This document shows, piece by piece, positions 7,468-16,728 of a stretch of DNA of 32,596 nt. Numbering within the stretch: position 1 is the first letter of the stretch; each line of letters starts with the position of its first letter. The position numbers and the translations under genes were made by a program. The notes under the pieces were generated by a model. The model worked only from the letters and a program-made list of their open reading frames with translations. It had not been told where the DNA came from and did no database searches. Origin of the DNA: Calidithermus roseus (lineage in GTDB: Bacteria > Deinococcota > Deinococci > Deinococcales > Thermaceae); the NCBI RefSeq assembly GCF_003574095.1, contig NZ_QWLA01000039.1, forward strand, positions 1-32,596, read 5' to 3'.

Positions 7468-8262
7468 ATGGAGCCCTACCTTCAACTCCTGCGGCACGTC
7501 CTCGAGCACGGCACCCTCAAGTCCGACCGCACCGGCACCGGCACCAAGTCGGTGTTCGGTTACCAGATGCGCTTCGATTTGAGCGCGGGCTTTCCGCTAT
7601 TGACGACCAAGAAGCTGCACGTGAAGTCGATCATCCACGAGTTGCTGTGGTTCTTGCGGGGGGACACCAACATCGCCTACCTCAAGGCCAATGGGGTGAG
7701 CATCTGGGATGAATGGGCCGACTCTGACGGCAATTTGGGGCCAATCTACGGCAAGCAGTGGCGCAGCTGGGAGGGGGCCAACGGGGAAACCTTCGACCAG
7801 ATCGCCTGGGTGGTGGAGGAGATTCGGCGTAACCCCGACTCCCGCCGCCTGGTAGTGAGCGCCTGGAACGTGGCTGACCTACCCCGTATGGCCCTGGCCC
7901 CCTGCCACACCCTCTTCCAGTTTTACGTCGCGGGCGGCAAGCTCTCCTGCCAGCTCTACCAGCGCAGCGCCGACGTCTTCCTGGGCGTGCCCTTCAACAT
8001 CGCCTCCTACGCCCTGCTCACGCTGATGATCGCCCAGGTCACGGGCCTCGAGCCCGGCGAGTTCGTGCACACCCTGGGCGACGCCCACCTCTACCTCAAC
8101 CACCTCGAGCAGGCCCAGCTCCAGCTCACCCGCTCTCCGCGCCCCCTGCCGCAGATGATCCTCAACCCCCAGCGCAAGCGGCTGGAGGATTTCGTCTACG
8201 AGGACTTCACCCTCATAGGCTACGACCCGCACCCCCCCATCAAAGCGCCCGTGGCGGTGTAG
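7468..8262 (+). CDS. thyA: Thymidylate synthase (ThyA type)
   Basis: Converts dUMP to dTMP using methylenetetrahydrofolate as both methyl donor and reductant, producing dihydrofolate. The 264-aa length equals E. coli ThyA. The nucleophile C146 lies in [12 protein letters not shown]. Other signatures are [12 protein letters not shown] (20-31), FPLLTTKK (42-49), [17 protein letters not shown] and the C-terminal PPIKAPVAV. The start at 7468 matches the family N-terminus ([15 protein letters not shown]) and follows a TATCAT box by 7 nt. The frame continues upstream without family similarity. folA follows after 1 nt, a functional pair because ThyA, unlike ThyX, consumes tetrahydrofolate that DHFR must regenerate. 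Confidence 0.97.
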   Translation: MEPYLQLLRHVLEHGTLKSDRTGTGTKSVFGYQMRFDLSAGFPLLTTKKLHVKSIIHELLWFLRGDTNIAYLKANGVSIWDEWADSDGNLGPIYGKQWRSWEGANGETFDQIAWVVEEIRRNPDSRRLVVSAWNVADLPRMALAPCHTLFQFYVAGGKLSCQLYQRSADVFLGVPFNIASYALLTLMIAQVTGLEPGEFVHTLGDAHLYLNHLEQAQLQLTRSPRPLPQMILNPQRKRLEDFVYEDFTLIGYDPHPPIKAPVAV

Positions 8263-8263
8263 C

Positions 8264-8767
8264 GTGCTCTCGCTCGTCGTCGCTATGGCCGAAAACCGGG
8301 TCATAGGCCGCGATAACACTTTGCCCTGGCGGCTGCCCAACGACCTCAAGCGCTTCCGGCGGCTCACCATGGGCCACCCGGTCATCATGGGCCGCAAAAC
8401 CTACGAGTCTATCGGCAAGCCCCTGCCGGGCCGCACCAACATCGTCGTCACCCGCACGCCTGGCTACTCGGCCCCTGGCTGCATGGTGGTGGGCTCGCTC
8501 GAGGCCGCCCTGCGGGTCGCGGAGGCAGCCCCCCACGACCCCGCCAGGCCCCGCGAGACCTTCGTCATCGGCGGCGCCGAGCTTTACGCCCAGGCCCTGC
8601 CGCTGGCCGACCGCATCCACCTCACCCTCGTCCACGCCGAGGTCGCGGGCGACACCTTCTTCCCCGCCTTCGACCAAAGTGTCTGGCGCGAGGTCTCCCG
8701 CGAACGCCACGAACCCGACGATCAGCACGCCTACGCTTACAGCTTCGTCACGCTCGAGCGCTTTTGA
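8264..8767 (+). CDS. folA: Dihydrofolate reductase
   Basis: NADPH-dependent reduction of the dihydrofolate made by ThyA back to tetrahydrofolate. At 167 aa it is normal for bacterial DHFR. It shows VVAMAENRVIGRDNTLPW (5-22), the catalytic acid D27 in LPNDLKRF, GHPVIMGRKTYESIG and the NADPH-binding FVIGGAELY. The start is GTG at 8264, one base after the thyA stop, so translation is probably coupled to thyA. A GGCGGTG just upstream may act as a weak Shine-Dalgarno sequence. It uses the thyA promoter. There is no separate promoter and no terminator in the 1-nt gap. Confidence 0.96.
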   Translation: MLSLVVAMAENRVIGRDNTLPWRLPNDLKRFRRLTMGHPVIMGRKTYESIGKPLPGRTNIVVTRTPGYSAPGCMVVGSLEAALRVAEAAPHDPARPRETFVIGGAELYAQALPLADRIHLTLVHAEVAGDTFFPAFDQSVWREVSRERHEPDDQHAYAYSFVTLERF

Positions 8768-8817
8768 GTCCGCAACCCGCCCTTCGCTCACGGCTGACGA
8801 CCAGCCGCCCCTTCCGC

Positions 8818-8823
8818 TAGACT
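8818..8823 (+). promoter_or_regulatory. -10 box (TAGACT) for the ABC-F gene, leaderless
   Basis: TAGACT ends 7 nt before the GTG at 8831. No Shine-Dalgarno sequence is present. Confidence 0.5.
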
Positions 8824-8830
8824 GGCCTCT

Positions 8831-10696
<1,866 letters not shown>

Positions 10697-10724
10697 TTAG
10701 GCCATCCTTTTCATCCTCATCTGC

Positions 10725-10730
10725 TAAGGT
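10725..10730 (+). promoter_or_regulatory. Possible -10 box (TAAGGT) for the LCP gene
   Basis: TAAGGT lies 41 nt before the ATG at 10772, which would give a leader of about 35 nt. That leader contains a small hairpin (GAGGGC at 10741-10746 pairing with GCCCTC at 10752-10757, 5-nt loop) just upstream of a weak GAGGCG ribosome site. Confidence 0.3.
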
Positions 10731-10771
10731 GGAGGACTGAGAGGGCGGCAGGCCCTCCAGAGGCGACGTGC

Positions 10772-12049
10772 ATGCGTGTGGTGCGATGGGTTTTACTCTT
10801 TGCCGTCCTGGCGGGGCTGGGTTGGCTGTACAAAACGGTTTCGGCGATCGCGGGGCATGTTCCCCCGGCCACCCTGCTGCGGATCGTGCAGAAGCCGCAG
10901 GACTTCTTTTGGGGCAGGGAACGGGTCAACGTGCTGATCGTGGGCAAGGACTACAACCGCGACTCGCGCGGCATGCCCTACACCAAGAACGCCCGCGCCG
11001 ACACCATCATGCTGCTCTCGCTCGACCTGGCGAAGCGTCAGGCCGCAGCCGTCTCGGTGCCCCGCGACACCTACGTGGTGGCCCCCGACGGCATCGGCGG
11101 CAAGATCAACGGCACCTTCAGCCGGGGCGGGGTCGAGCTTTTGAAGCAGACCCTCGAGCACACCTTCGACCTCACCATCGACCATCACGTCGTCATCAAG
11201 GACACCGCCATCAAGAACATCGTCGATGCCTTAGGCGGGGTGTGGGTCGAGACCATCGACGAGATGCACTACGACGACAACTGGGGCAACCTGCACATCC
11301 ACCTGCCCAAGGGGCGGCAGTTCATCGACGGCGAGCAGGCGGTGGGCTTCGTGCGCTTCCGCGAGGTCAACACCTACAAGCTCGACCGCTGGGGCAACCG
11401 CGTCCCCATCTACCCGGTTAGGCACTCCAAGGAAGAGGGCGACATCCGCCGCACCGAGCGCCAGCAGCAACTCCTGCGCGCCATGGCCCAACAGGCCATG
11501 ACCCCGCAGAACCTGCTGCGCCTCGAGGCCATCGCCGAGGTGGTCTTCCAGGAGGTCGAGACCGACCTCTCGAGGCCCCAGGTCATGGCCCTGGGGGTGC
11601 GCTTCGGGCGCTCGGGGCTGCGCGACCTGCAAAGCACCACCCTTCCCGGCCAGGGAGGCTACTACGGTGGGGTCTACTACTACAACCTCGACCGCCAGCG
11701 CTCCCAGGCCCTGGTGGACTGGCTCTTGAAGGGCGAGGAGGAGGCCGGGCGGCGGCTGGTGCGACTGAGCGTGTACAACGCCTCGAGATTGGGCGGGGTG
11801 GCGCGGGCCACGGCGAGCCGCCTGGAGCAGCAGGGTTACCGCGTCCAGCGCACCGACACCGCTGCCCGGCCCAGCGAGGTCTCGAGGGTGATTTACAAGC
11901 AGGCCGCCTTCGAGGGGCGAGCCAGGGAAATCCAGCAGCTCCTGGGCATCGGCGAACTCCAGAAAGACCCCGAATACCCCGAGGAGGCCGACGTGATCGT
12001 GCTGATCGGCAGCGACCTGGGGCAGCGGATGCTGGCGTGGGGGCAGTAG
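10772..12049 (+). CDS. LytR-CpsA-Psr (LCP) family protein with LytR_C domain
   Basis: LCP proteins attach polyprenyl-pyrophosphate-linked glycopolymers to peptidoglycan on the outer face of the membrane. This 425-aa protein has one N-terminal transmembrane anchor (residues 4-26). The LCP domain spans ~50-240 with VNVLIVGKD, the arginine block ARADTIMLLSLD, VSVPRDTYV, DALGGVWVE, GFVRFRE and GDIRRTERQQQLL. A LytR_C-type domain follows at ~325-420 (VRLSVYNASRLGGVA). In the Deinococcus-Thermus phylum the substrate would be a secondary wall polymer rather than teichoic acid (inference). It stands alone, 75 bp after the ABC-F gene. The convergent neighbour ftsH is separated by a 164-bp repeat-filled gap. 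Confidence 0.88.
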   Translation: MRVVRWVLLFAVLAGLGWLYKTVSAIAGHVPPATLLRIVQKPQDFFWGRERVNVLIVGKDYNRDSRGMPYTKNARADTIMLLSLDLAKRQAAAVSVPRDTYVVAPDGIGGKINGTFSRGGVELLKQTLEHTFDLTIDHHVVIKDTAIKNIVDALGGVWVETIDEMHYDDNWGNLHIHLPKGRQFIDGEQAVGFVRFREVNTYKLDRWGNRVPIYPVRHSKEEGDIRRTERQQQLLRAMAQQAMTPQNLLRLEAIAEVVFQEVETDLSRPQVMALGVRFGRSGLRDLQSTTLPGQGGYYGGVYYYNLDRQRSQALVDWLLKGEEEAGRRLVRLSVYNASRLGGVARATASRLEQQGYRVQRTDTAARPSEVSRVIYKQAAFEGRAREIQQLLGIGELQKDPEYPEEADVIVLIGSDLGQRMLAWGQ

Positions 12050-12127
12050 GATTGTCGAGGGTCTAGAGACTGGTAGGAAAGCAACCGAAACGAAGGCAGG
12101 CGGTTATCTTTTTGAATCCGGTATAAG

Positions 12128-12211
12128 GTCCTACGTCGTACGCGAGAGGCAAAATGCCCTAGGGGTGGGCACAAGGCCCACCCCTACCATCGACTATCGG
12201 TTATCGGTCCT
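12128..12211. repeat. Degenerate heptad array C
   Basis: Twelve 7-mers keep one phase through most of the LCP/ftsH gap. Units include GTCCTAC at 12128, GTCGTAC at 12135, three units starting GC at 12142, 12149 and 12156, then CGACTAT, CGGTTAT and CGGTCCT from 12191. A perfect hairpin (12160-12186) sits in the middle. The first 16 nt (12128-12143) are the exact inverse of 683-698 in array A. The 78 bp before 12128 show only weak heptads near 12054-12074. Confidence 0.55.
12160..12186. terminator. 11-bp perfect hairpin between convergent LCP and ftsH genes
   Basis: TAGGGGTGGGC (12160-12170) pairs with GCCCACCCCTA (12176-12186) around a 5-nt loop, ACAAG. No U-tract follows on the plus strand. 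On the minus strand, reading out of ftsH, a short TTTT lies about 5 nt beyond the stem. It could act as a bidirectional terminator or be a palindromic repeat element in its own right. Confidence 0.5.
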
Positions 12212-12213
12212 CT

Positions 12214-14070
12214 CTACCCCTCAGCCGCGGTGGTGGGCTCGGGGGCCTTCTGGGTTTCGGCCAGGATTTCGCGTACCCGCTGGCCCAGGATGGTTTCGTT
12301 TTGCAGCAGCTCCTCGGCTACCTTGTGCACGGCCTCGGCGTGCTCCTGCAGCACCAGCTTGGCCCGGTCGTAGGCCTTGTCGAGGATGTGCTCGATGTCC
12401 TGGTCGATGAGGCGGGCGGTCTCTTCGGAGTGGTCCTTTTTGCGGGCGATCTCCTCGCCCAGGAAGATCGGGCCGGAGTCGGAGCCCCAGGCCAGGTTGC
12501 GGAAGTGCTCACCCATGCCCCAGTCCAGCACCATCTGCTTGGCTAGCTGGGTGGCGCGCTTGAAATCGTCGGCGGCTCCGGTCGAGATCGAGCCGATGAA
12601 GGCTTCCTCGGCGGCGCGTCCGGCCAGGGTCATGGCCAGGGTGTCCTCGAGGTACTCCTGTTTCATCAAGATGCGCTCCTGGGGCATGCTCCAACGCACT
12701 CCCAGCGCCATGCCGCGCGGCACGATGGAGACTTTCTCGGTCTTGTCAGCGTGGGGCAGCACCTCGCCCACGATGGCGTGACCGGCCTCGTGGTAGGCCA
12801 CGGCCCGCTTCTCCTCGGGCGAAAGCCGCAGGGAGCCGCGCTCGAGGCCCAGCACCACCTTGTCCAGCGCCAGGCGGAAGTCCTCCATGGTGACTTGGGT
12901 TTTGCCGCTGCGGGCGGCTTGCAGGGTGGCCTCGTTGACCAGGTTCTTCAGGTCGGCCCCGCTGAAGCCGGGGGTGATCTGGGCGAGTTCGGTGGGCTCG
13001 ACGTCGGGGGCGATGGGCTTGCCGCGCATGTGCACCAGCAGGATCTCCTTGCGCTCCTCGAGGGTCGGCAAGCCAATGATCACCTGCCGGTCGAAGCGGC
13101 CAGGCCGCAGCAGGGCCTGGTCGAGGATGTCGGGCCGGTTGGTCGCGGCCAGCACGATCACGCTGGTGTCCTTCTCGAAGCCGTCCATCTCGGAGAGGAT
13201 CTGGTTGAGGGTCTGCTCGCGCTCGTCGTGGCCCCCGCCGATCCCCGCGCCCCGCTTGCGGCCAATGGAGTCGAGCTCGTCGATGAAGATGATGGCCGGA
13301 GCGCTGCGGCGGGCCTCGTCGAACAGCGAACGCACCCGGCTGGCCCCCACCCCCACGAACATCTCCATGAACTCCGAGGCCGAGACCGAGAAGAAAGGCA
13401 CCCCGGCCTCCCCGGCCACCGCGCGCGCCAGCAGGGTCTTGCCGGTCCCCGGCGGCCCCACCAGCAGCACGCCCTTGGGGATCTCGGCCCCGATGCCGAT
13501 GTACTTCTGGGGGTTCTTGAGGAAGTCCACGACTTCCATCAGCTCGCGCTTGGCCTCGATGTGGCCGGCCACGTCCTTGAAGGTGGTGTTGACCCGGCGT
13601 TCCTTGCCGTACTGGCGAGCGCGGCTCTGGCCAAACTGCATCACCTGGCCCGCTCCGCCCTGGGCGCGCATGAAGAAGAAGTACCAGAAGCCGATCAAGA
13701 GCAGGATGGGCAGGAAGCTGAGCAGGAGCTGGGGCCAGATCGAGTCCTCGCGCGTGAAGACCCGCACTCCCTGCTCCCTGAGTAGGGGAATCAGGTTTTG
13801 ATCCGCGAATTCACGGGGGACTGAAGGCAGGCTGAAACGGCGCTCGACCACCGAGCGGCCACCGAGCTCGATACGCTCGGGGGCCTTGAACTCGCCCGAG
13901 ATGCGCCCGTTCTGGAGCACCACCGATTGCACCTTGCCCTGTTCGACAAAGCTGAGGAACTCACTATAAGAAAGCGTGGCCCGGCTGCTGTTGCCGCCAA
14001 ACTGACTGAACAGCCAGTAGCCCAGCAGCAACACGATGACAATGGTCCAGGGATTGATGCGTGTGGACAA
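12214..14070 (-). CDS. ftsH: ATP-dependent zinc metalloprotease FtsH
   Basis: Membrane-anchored AAA+ protease that degrades misfolded membrane proteins and short-lived regulators. It has 618 aa. Transmembrane segments lie at ~9-23 and ~114-134 with a small extracytoplasmic domain between. The AAA module has Walker A GPPGTGKT (205-212), Walker B IFIDE (261-265), the pore loop MFVGVG (237-242) and the arginine-finger region LRPGRFDRQ. The zinc site is HEAGH (427-431). All catalytic elements are intact. The start is TTG at 14070, supported by a strong AGGAGGTT 4-5 nt upstream; no ATG or GTG fits better. TACCAT on the minus strand about 20 nt upstream may be its -10. It is divergent from the TPR gene and convergent with the LCP gene. 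Confidence 0.97.
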   Translation of the reverse strand: MSTRINPWTIVIVLLLGYWLFSQFGGNSSRATLSYSEFLSFVEQGKVQSVVLQNGRISGEFKAPERIELGGRSVVERRFSLPSVPREFADQNLIPLLREQGVRVFTREDSIWPQLLLSFLPILLLIGFWYFFFMRAQGGAGQVMQFGQSRARQYGKERRVNTTFKDVAGHIEAKRELMEVVDFLKNPQKYIGIGAEIPKGVLLVGPPGTGKTLLARAVAGEAGVPFFSVSASEFMEMFVGVGASRVRSLFDEARRSAPAIIFIDELDSIGRKRGAGIGGGHDEREQTLNQILSEMDGFEKDTSVIVLAATNRPDILDQALLRPGRFDRQVIIGLPTLEERKEILLVHMRGKPIAPDVEPTELAQITPGFSGADLKNLVNEATLQAARSGKTQVTMEDFRLALDKVVLGLERGSLRLSPEEKRAVAYHEAGHAIVGEVLPHADKTEKVSIVPRGMALGVRWSMPQERILMKQEYLEDTLAMTLAGRAAEEAFIGSISTGAADDFKRATQLAKQMVLDWGMGEHFRNLAWGSDSGPIFLGEEIARKKDHSEETARLIDQDIEHILDKAYDRAKLVLQEHAEAVHKVAEELLQNETILGQRVREILAETQKAPEPTTAAEG

Positions 14071-14200
14071 CGTAACCTCCTAAGGAACAATGGTACTCCA
14101 GTCCGGCATGAGGAATGGGTTCTGGCATTCGGAACCCCTGCATAAGGCGATGCTCCCGAAGATGTCACCCCCATCCCTTTGCCCTCGGCCCCCAGCGTGT

Positions 14201-14206
14201 TATCGT
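14201..14206 (+). promoter_or_regulatory. -10 box (TATCGT) for the TPR gene, leaderless
   Basis: TATCGT ends 7 nt before the ATG at 14214 with no Shine-Dalgarno sequence. It supports 14214 over the upstream in-frame start at 14115. Confidence 0.5.
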
Positions 14207-14213
14207 GCCCCTG

Positions 14214-15596
14214 ATGCAGCGGGTGTTACAGGCACTGTACCAAGGGGATTACGACACCGCCTTCGAGGTGATGGTGCGTGCCCTGACCTTTGCTCAGGGC
14301 AATGAGGCTGCCGAGGCTGCCTTGTTGCTGGCTGAAGCTTACACGCTCTATGGCGAGGGCGGCGTCGAGGGGGTTTACCGGGCCCTCGAGCACGGCGCCA
14401 GCGCCGTTCCCACTTTGCAGGAAGACCCTTTGTTCCGCGCTTTGCTGGCCGAGGCGCGCGCACTCGAAGGAGCGCCCGAGGACCAGATCCGGCCCCTGCT
14501 CGAGCCAAGCGAGGATGCGCGGGTGCGCTTCCACCAGGCCCAGACCCTGCTCTACCTCGGCGTGCCCGAGGAGAGCATCACCCTGCTCAGCCAGGACCTC
14601 GAGCTGCCGCCCTTCCTGGCCTGGCGGGCCCAGAACCTGCTGGGCAAGGCCCACGAGCGCATGGGACAGCCCGCCCAGGCTGCCGAAGCCTACCGCCGTG
14701 CAGCCGAGCTGTCGGTGGGCATGGAGCGCTACTGGAACCTCCTCGACGCGGGGGCCATGTTCGTCGAGGCGGGTCAGGGCCAGGAGGCGCTGGAGGTGCT
14801 GGAGGAGGCGGTGAGCTACCTCTCCGAGGCCGAGGGCCTCGACCCCTCGCTCGAGGACCCCGAGGACGCCGCCACCCGCTACTACCTCACCGCCCGGGCC
14901 CAACTGCTGCTGGGCAACCCCGGCTTGGCCCTCGAGGCCATCCAGCGGGCCCGGCTGCTGGAGGAGGCCGGAGCCGAGCGCGCCCACGGCACCCCGCTGG
15001 TACAGGGGCAGGCCCTGATGCAACTGGGCCAGTACGCCGAGGCCATGCAAGCCTTCCACGAGGCCGTCGAGCGCTCCGAGGGCACCGACCGCACCTATGC
15101 CCTGCATGAACTGGGTGTGGCGGCCCTCGACGCGGGCGACCTGGAGCAGGCCGAATCCGCCCTGCGCCAGGTGATCCGCGACCCCGACTACGACTACCCC
15201 GGCGAGGCCCTGGGCGACCTGGCCGAGGTGCTCTACCGCCAGTCGCGTTACAGCGAGGCCGAGGAGGCAGCGCGGGGGGCGCTGGAGGAGGGGGCTCTGG
15301 CCGCCGGCCACATCATCCTGGGCCACCTGGCCTACGACCTGCTCAACTTCCAGGAAGCCCTCAAGCACTACCGCGAGGCCGTGGCCGAGGCCCCCGAGGG
15401 CAGCCGTGACTGGATCACCGCCCAGGAGATGATCGTAGACACCCTGGCCCAGATGGGCTACGAAAACCCCGCCGAGATGCTCTCGCGCAGCCACGAGGTG
15501 CTGCCCTACCTCACCGAGGCCGACGAGTGGCACCAGACCCTCACCGCCTACGCCGAGCGGGCGCGGGGCATGCTGGGCGGGCGGACGCTGAATTAG
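14214..15596 (+). CDS. Tetratricopeptide-repeat protein
   Basis: A 460-aa, strongly acidic protein made almost wholly of TPR-like helical pairs, for example QAAEAYRRAAELS, YAEAMQAFHEAVERSEG, QAESALRQVIRD, YSEAEEAARGALEEG and NFQEALKHYREAVAEAPEG. There is no signal peptide, membrane segment or enzymatic domain, so it is probably a cytosolic scaffold. No partner can be named. The start is moved from 14115 to 14214 because the added 33 residues (Cys/Arg-rich) look non-coding and TATCGT lies 7 nt before 14214. It is divergent from ftsH over 143 bp, which hints at but does not prove a link to proteolysis. It is convergent with the RNase H gene, 9 bp away. Confidence 0.85.
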   Translation: MQRVLQALYQGDYDTAFEVMVRALTFAQGNEAAEAALLLAEAYTLYGEGGVEGVYRALEHGASAVPTLQEDPLFRALLAEARALEGAPEDQIRPLLEPSEDARVRFHQAQTLLYLGVPEESITLLSQDLELPPFLAWRAQNLLGKAHERMGQPAQAAEAYRRAAELSVGMERYWNLLDAGAMFVEAGQGQEALEVLEEAVSYLSEAEGLDPSLEDPEDAATRYYLTARAQLLLGNPGLALEAIQRARLLEEAGAERAHGTPLVQGQALMQLGQYAEAMQAFHEAVERSEGTDRTYALHELGVAALDAGDLEQAESALRQVIRDPDYDYPGEALGDLAEVLYRQSRYSEAEEAARGALEEGALAAGHIILGHLAYDLLNFQEALKHYREAVAEAPEGSRDWITAQEMIVDTLAQMGYENPAEMLSRSHEVLPYLTEADEWHQTLTAYAERARGMLGGRTLN

Positions 15597-15605
15597 CCCT
15601 GCGCC

Positions 15606-16313
15606 TCACTTCCGCCCGTAGTCCGCTGGGTTCTCCCCCCAGGCCTCGGTGTCCCACTTGAGCACCTGGTTGGGGTAGCTGTGGCTTGCCAGCCAGGCTT
15701 CGGCTCGAGCCAGCCGCTCGAGCAGCAGCGGGTTCAAGCGCTCGGGGTTTTTAGGGTTGGCTTTTTTGTCGCGCAGCCAGGCCAGGGCGATCTTCGAGTC
15801 GGTGTAGATGGGGCGGGGATCGTGCTTCTTCACGCACAGGGCCAGGATTTCCACCAGGGCCAAGAACTCACCGACGTTGTTGGTGCCTGCGTCGTAGGGG
15901 CCCCTGGCGAAGACGATCTCCCGGCTTCGTGTGTGGACGCAGCGGTACTCGAGCACCCCCGGATTGCCGCTGCAAGCGGCGTCCACGCTGTAGCTGTCCC
16001 AGATGGGCGAGTTGCTGAGGATGCGCCGGGGGGAATCTGCCCTAGGCGTAGCGGCGCCAGCCGCTCCCAGTCGGGAATCTGCCTTAGGCGTAGCGGCGTC
16101 AGCCGCTCCCGGTCGGGAATCTGCCTTAGGCTTCCTGCCGATGTGCTCGTGGGGGTTGCCCGCGAAGGCGGCGCGGGCGGCCTCGAGGCTCTCGAAGGCC
16201 ATGTACTTGGCTCCGGCGTAGCCCTTGACCTGAGCCTCGGCGGCGCTCCAGGTGTCGAAAATACCCTTCTGACGGCCCTCCCACACCACGTAATACTTAT
16301 TCTTCTTTGACAT
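15606..16313 (-). CDS. rnhA: Ribonuclease HI with N-terminal hybrid-binding domain and repeat-expanded linker
   Basis: Cleaves RNA in RNA:DNA hybrids. Residues 5-55 form the hybrid-binding/viroplasmin-like domain (KYYVVWEGRQKGIFDTW). The catalytic domain (~107-235) resembles the Bacillus halodurans type, with D111 (YSVDAACSGNPG), E149 (TNNVGEFLAL), D172 (IYTDSKIA) and D231 in the terminal NPADYGRK. All four metal ligands are present. The linker holds a 14-residue tandem repeat (PKADSRPGAADAAT at 62-75, a second copy at 76-89, a partial third at 90-94), encoded by 42-bp DNA repeats, which is unusual. The gene begins 4 nt after the stop of a ModE-like regulator. A TAGAAT box in that gene's 3' end, 6 nt before the ATG, could add a leaderless transcript. 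Confidence 0.92.
   Translation of the reverse strand: MSKKNKYYVVWEGRQKGIFDTWSAAEAQVKGYAGAKYMAFESLEAARAAFAGNPHEHIGRKPKADSRPGAADAATPKADSRLGAAGAATPRADSPRRILSNSPIWDSYSVDAACSGNPGVLEYRCVHTRSREIVFARGPYDAGTNNVGEFLALVEILALCVKKHDPRPIYTDSKIALAWLRDKKANPKNPERLNPLLLERLARAEAWLASHSYPNQVLKWDTEAWGENPADYGRK
16031..16131. repeat. 42-bp tandem repeat inside the RNase H gene (2.4 copies)
   Basis: Copies at 16031-16072 and 16073-16114 differ at only a few positions. A third, partial copy covers 16115-16131. Each full unit contains a palindrome, AGCGGC-4 nt-GCCGCT, and can be divided into six 7-mers that alternate three mixed bases with four G/C-rich ones. The length (14 codons) keeps the reading frame. It encodes an Ala/Asp/Ser linker. 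Confidence 0.88.
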
Positions 16314-16317
16314 GATT

Positions 16318-16659
16318 CTATTCTACTGGTTCGAAGGCCCTGGCAAACTGCTCCCTGACCACTCGCTCGAGCCCCTCCACCACCTTGCTGTAGCGCTCGA
16401 GCAACTCCTGGGCCTGGGGCGTGAGCTGGCTACTCCCGCCGCTCTCGCCGCCCGAGTGCTTGTATAGCAGGGTGAAGCCCAGCCGCTCCTCGGCTTCGCG
16501 CACCTGGTCCCAGGCTTTGCGGTAGCTCATCCCGATGTGGCGGGCGCCTTCCTTGAGGTTGCCCTGCTGCGCCACGGCCAGGAGCAGACGATACAGCCCA
16601 GGCCCCATCAGGTATTTGCCTTCCGGGGTCTCGAGCCAGAACTTCACTCGAGGTCGCAT
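16318..16659 (-). CDS. ModE-like winged-helix regulator, DNA-binding domain only
   Basis: A 113-aa protein matching the N-terminal DNA-binding domain of ModE/LysR-type regulators: LYRLLLAVAQQGNLKEGARHIGMSYRKAWDQVREAEERLG at ~22-60, then YKHSGGESGGSSQLTPQAQELLERY, a classic ModE-family block. The C-terminal molybdate-binding (TOBE/MOP) domains are absent, so any molybdate response would need a partner or is missing. No modABC or molybdopterin gene is nearby. The ATG at 16659 is preceded by TAGACT with a 6-nt gap (leaderless). The RNase H gene follows after 4 nt, so the two share a transcript. It is divergent from pepF across 69 bp. Confidence 0.85.
   Translation of the reverse strand: MRPRVKFWLETPEGKYLMGPGLYRLLLAVAQQGNLKEGARHIGMSYRKAWDQVREAEERLGFTLLYKHSGGESGGSSQLTPQAQELLERYSKVVEGLERVVREQFARAFEPVE
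16320..16325 (-). promoter_or_regulatory. -10 box (TAGAAT) for RNase H inside the end of the ModE-like gene
   Basis: TAGAAT on the minus strand lies 6 nt before the RNase H ATG and contains the last two coding positions of the upstream gene. It would allow leaderless expression independent of the operon promoter. Confidence 0.4.
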
Positions 16660-16665
16660 AACCCC

Positions 16666-16671
16666 AGTCTA
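16666..16671 (-). promoter_or_regulatory. -10 box (TAGACT) for the ModE-like gene, leaderless
   Basis: TAGACT on the minus strand ends 6 nt before the ATG at 16659. No Shine-Dalgarno sequence is seen. Confidence 0.5.
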
Positions 16672-16716
16672 CGCGGGACGGCTCGCGAGCACTCGCCCTG
16701 GCATATATAGGGTCCG

Positions 16717-16722
16717 TACAAT
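16717..16722 (+). promoter_or_regulatory. -10 box (TACAAT) for pepF, leaderless
   Basis: TACAAT ends 6 nt before the pepF ATG. An AT-rich patch (CATATATAG) lies in the spacer region. No strong -35 is seen. Confidence 0.55.
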
Positions 16723-16728
16723 CTGAAC

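Noticed and set aside
12050..12213. tRNA or small RNA gene in the LCP/ftsH gap
   Set aside because: No cloverleaf or T-loop consensus. The gap is explained by heptads and one hairpin.
16031..16131. CRISPR-like array
   Set aside because: Direct tandem repeats with no spacers, lying inside a coding sequence, and no cas genes nearby.
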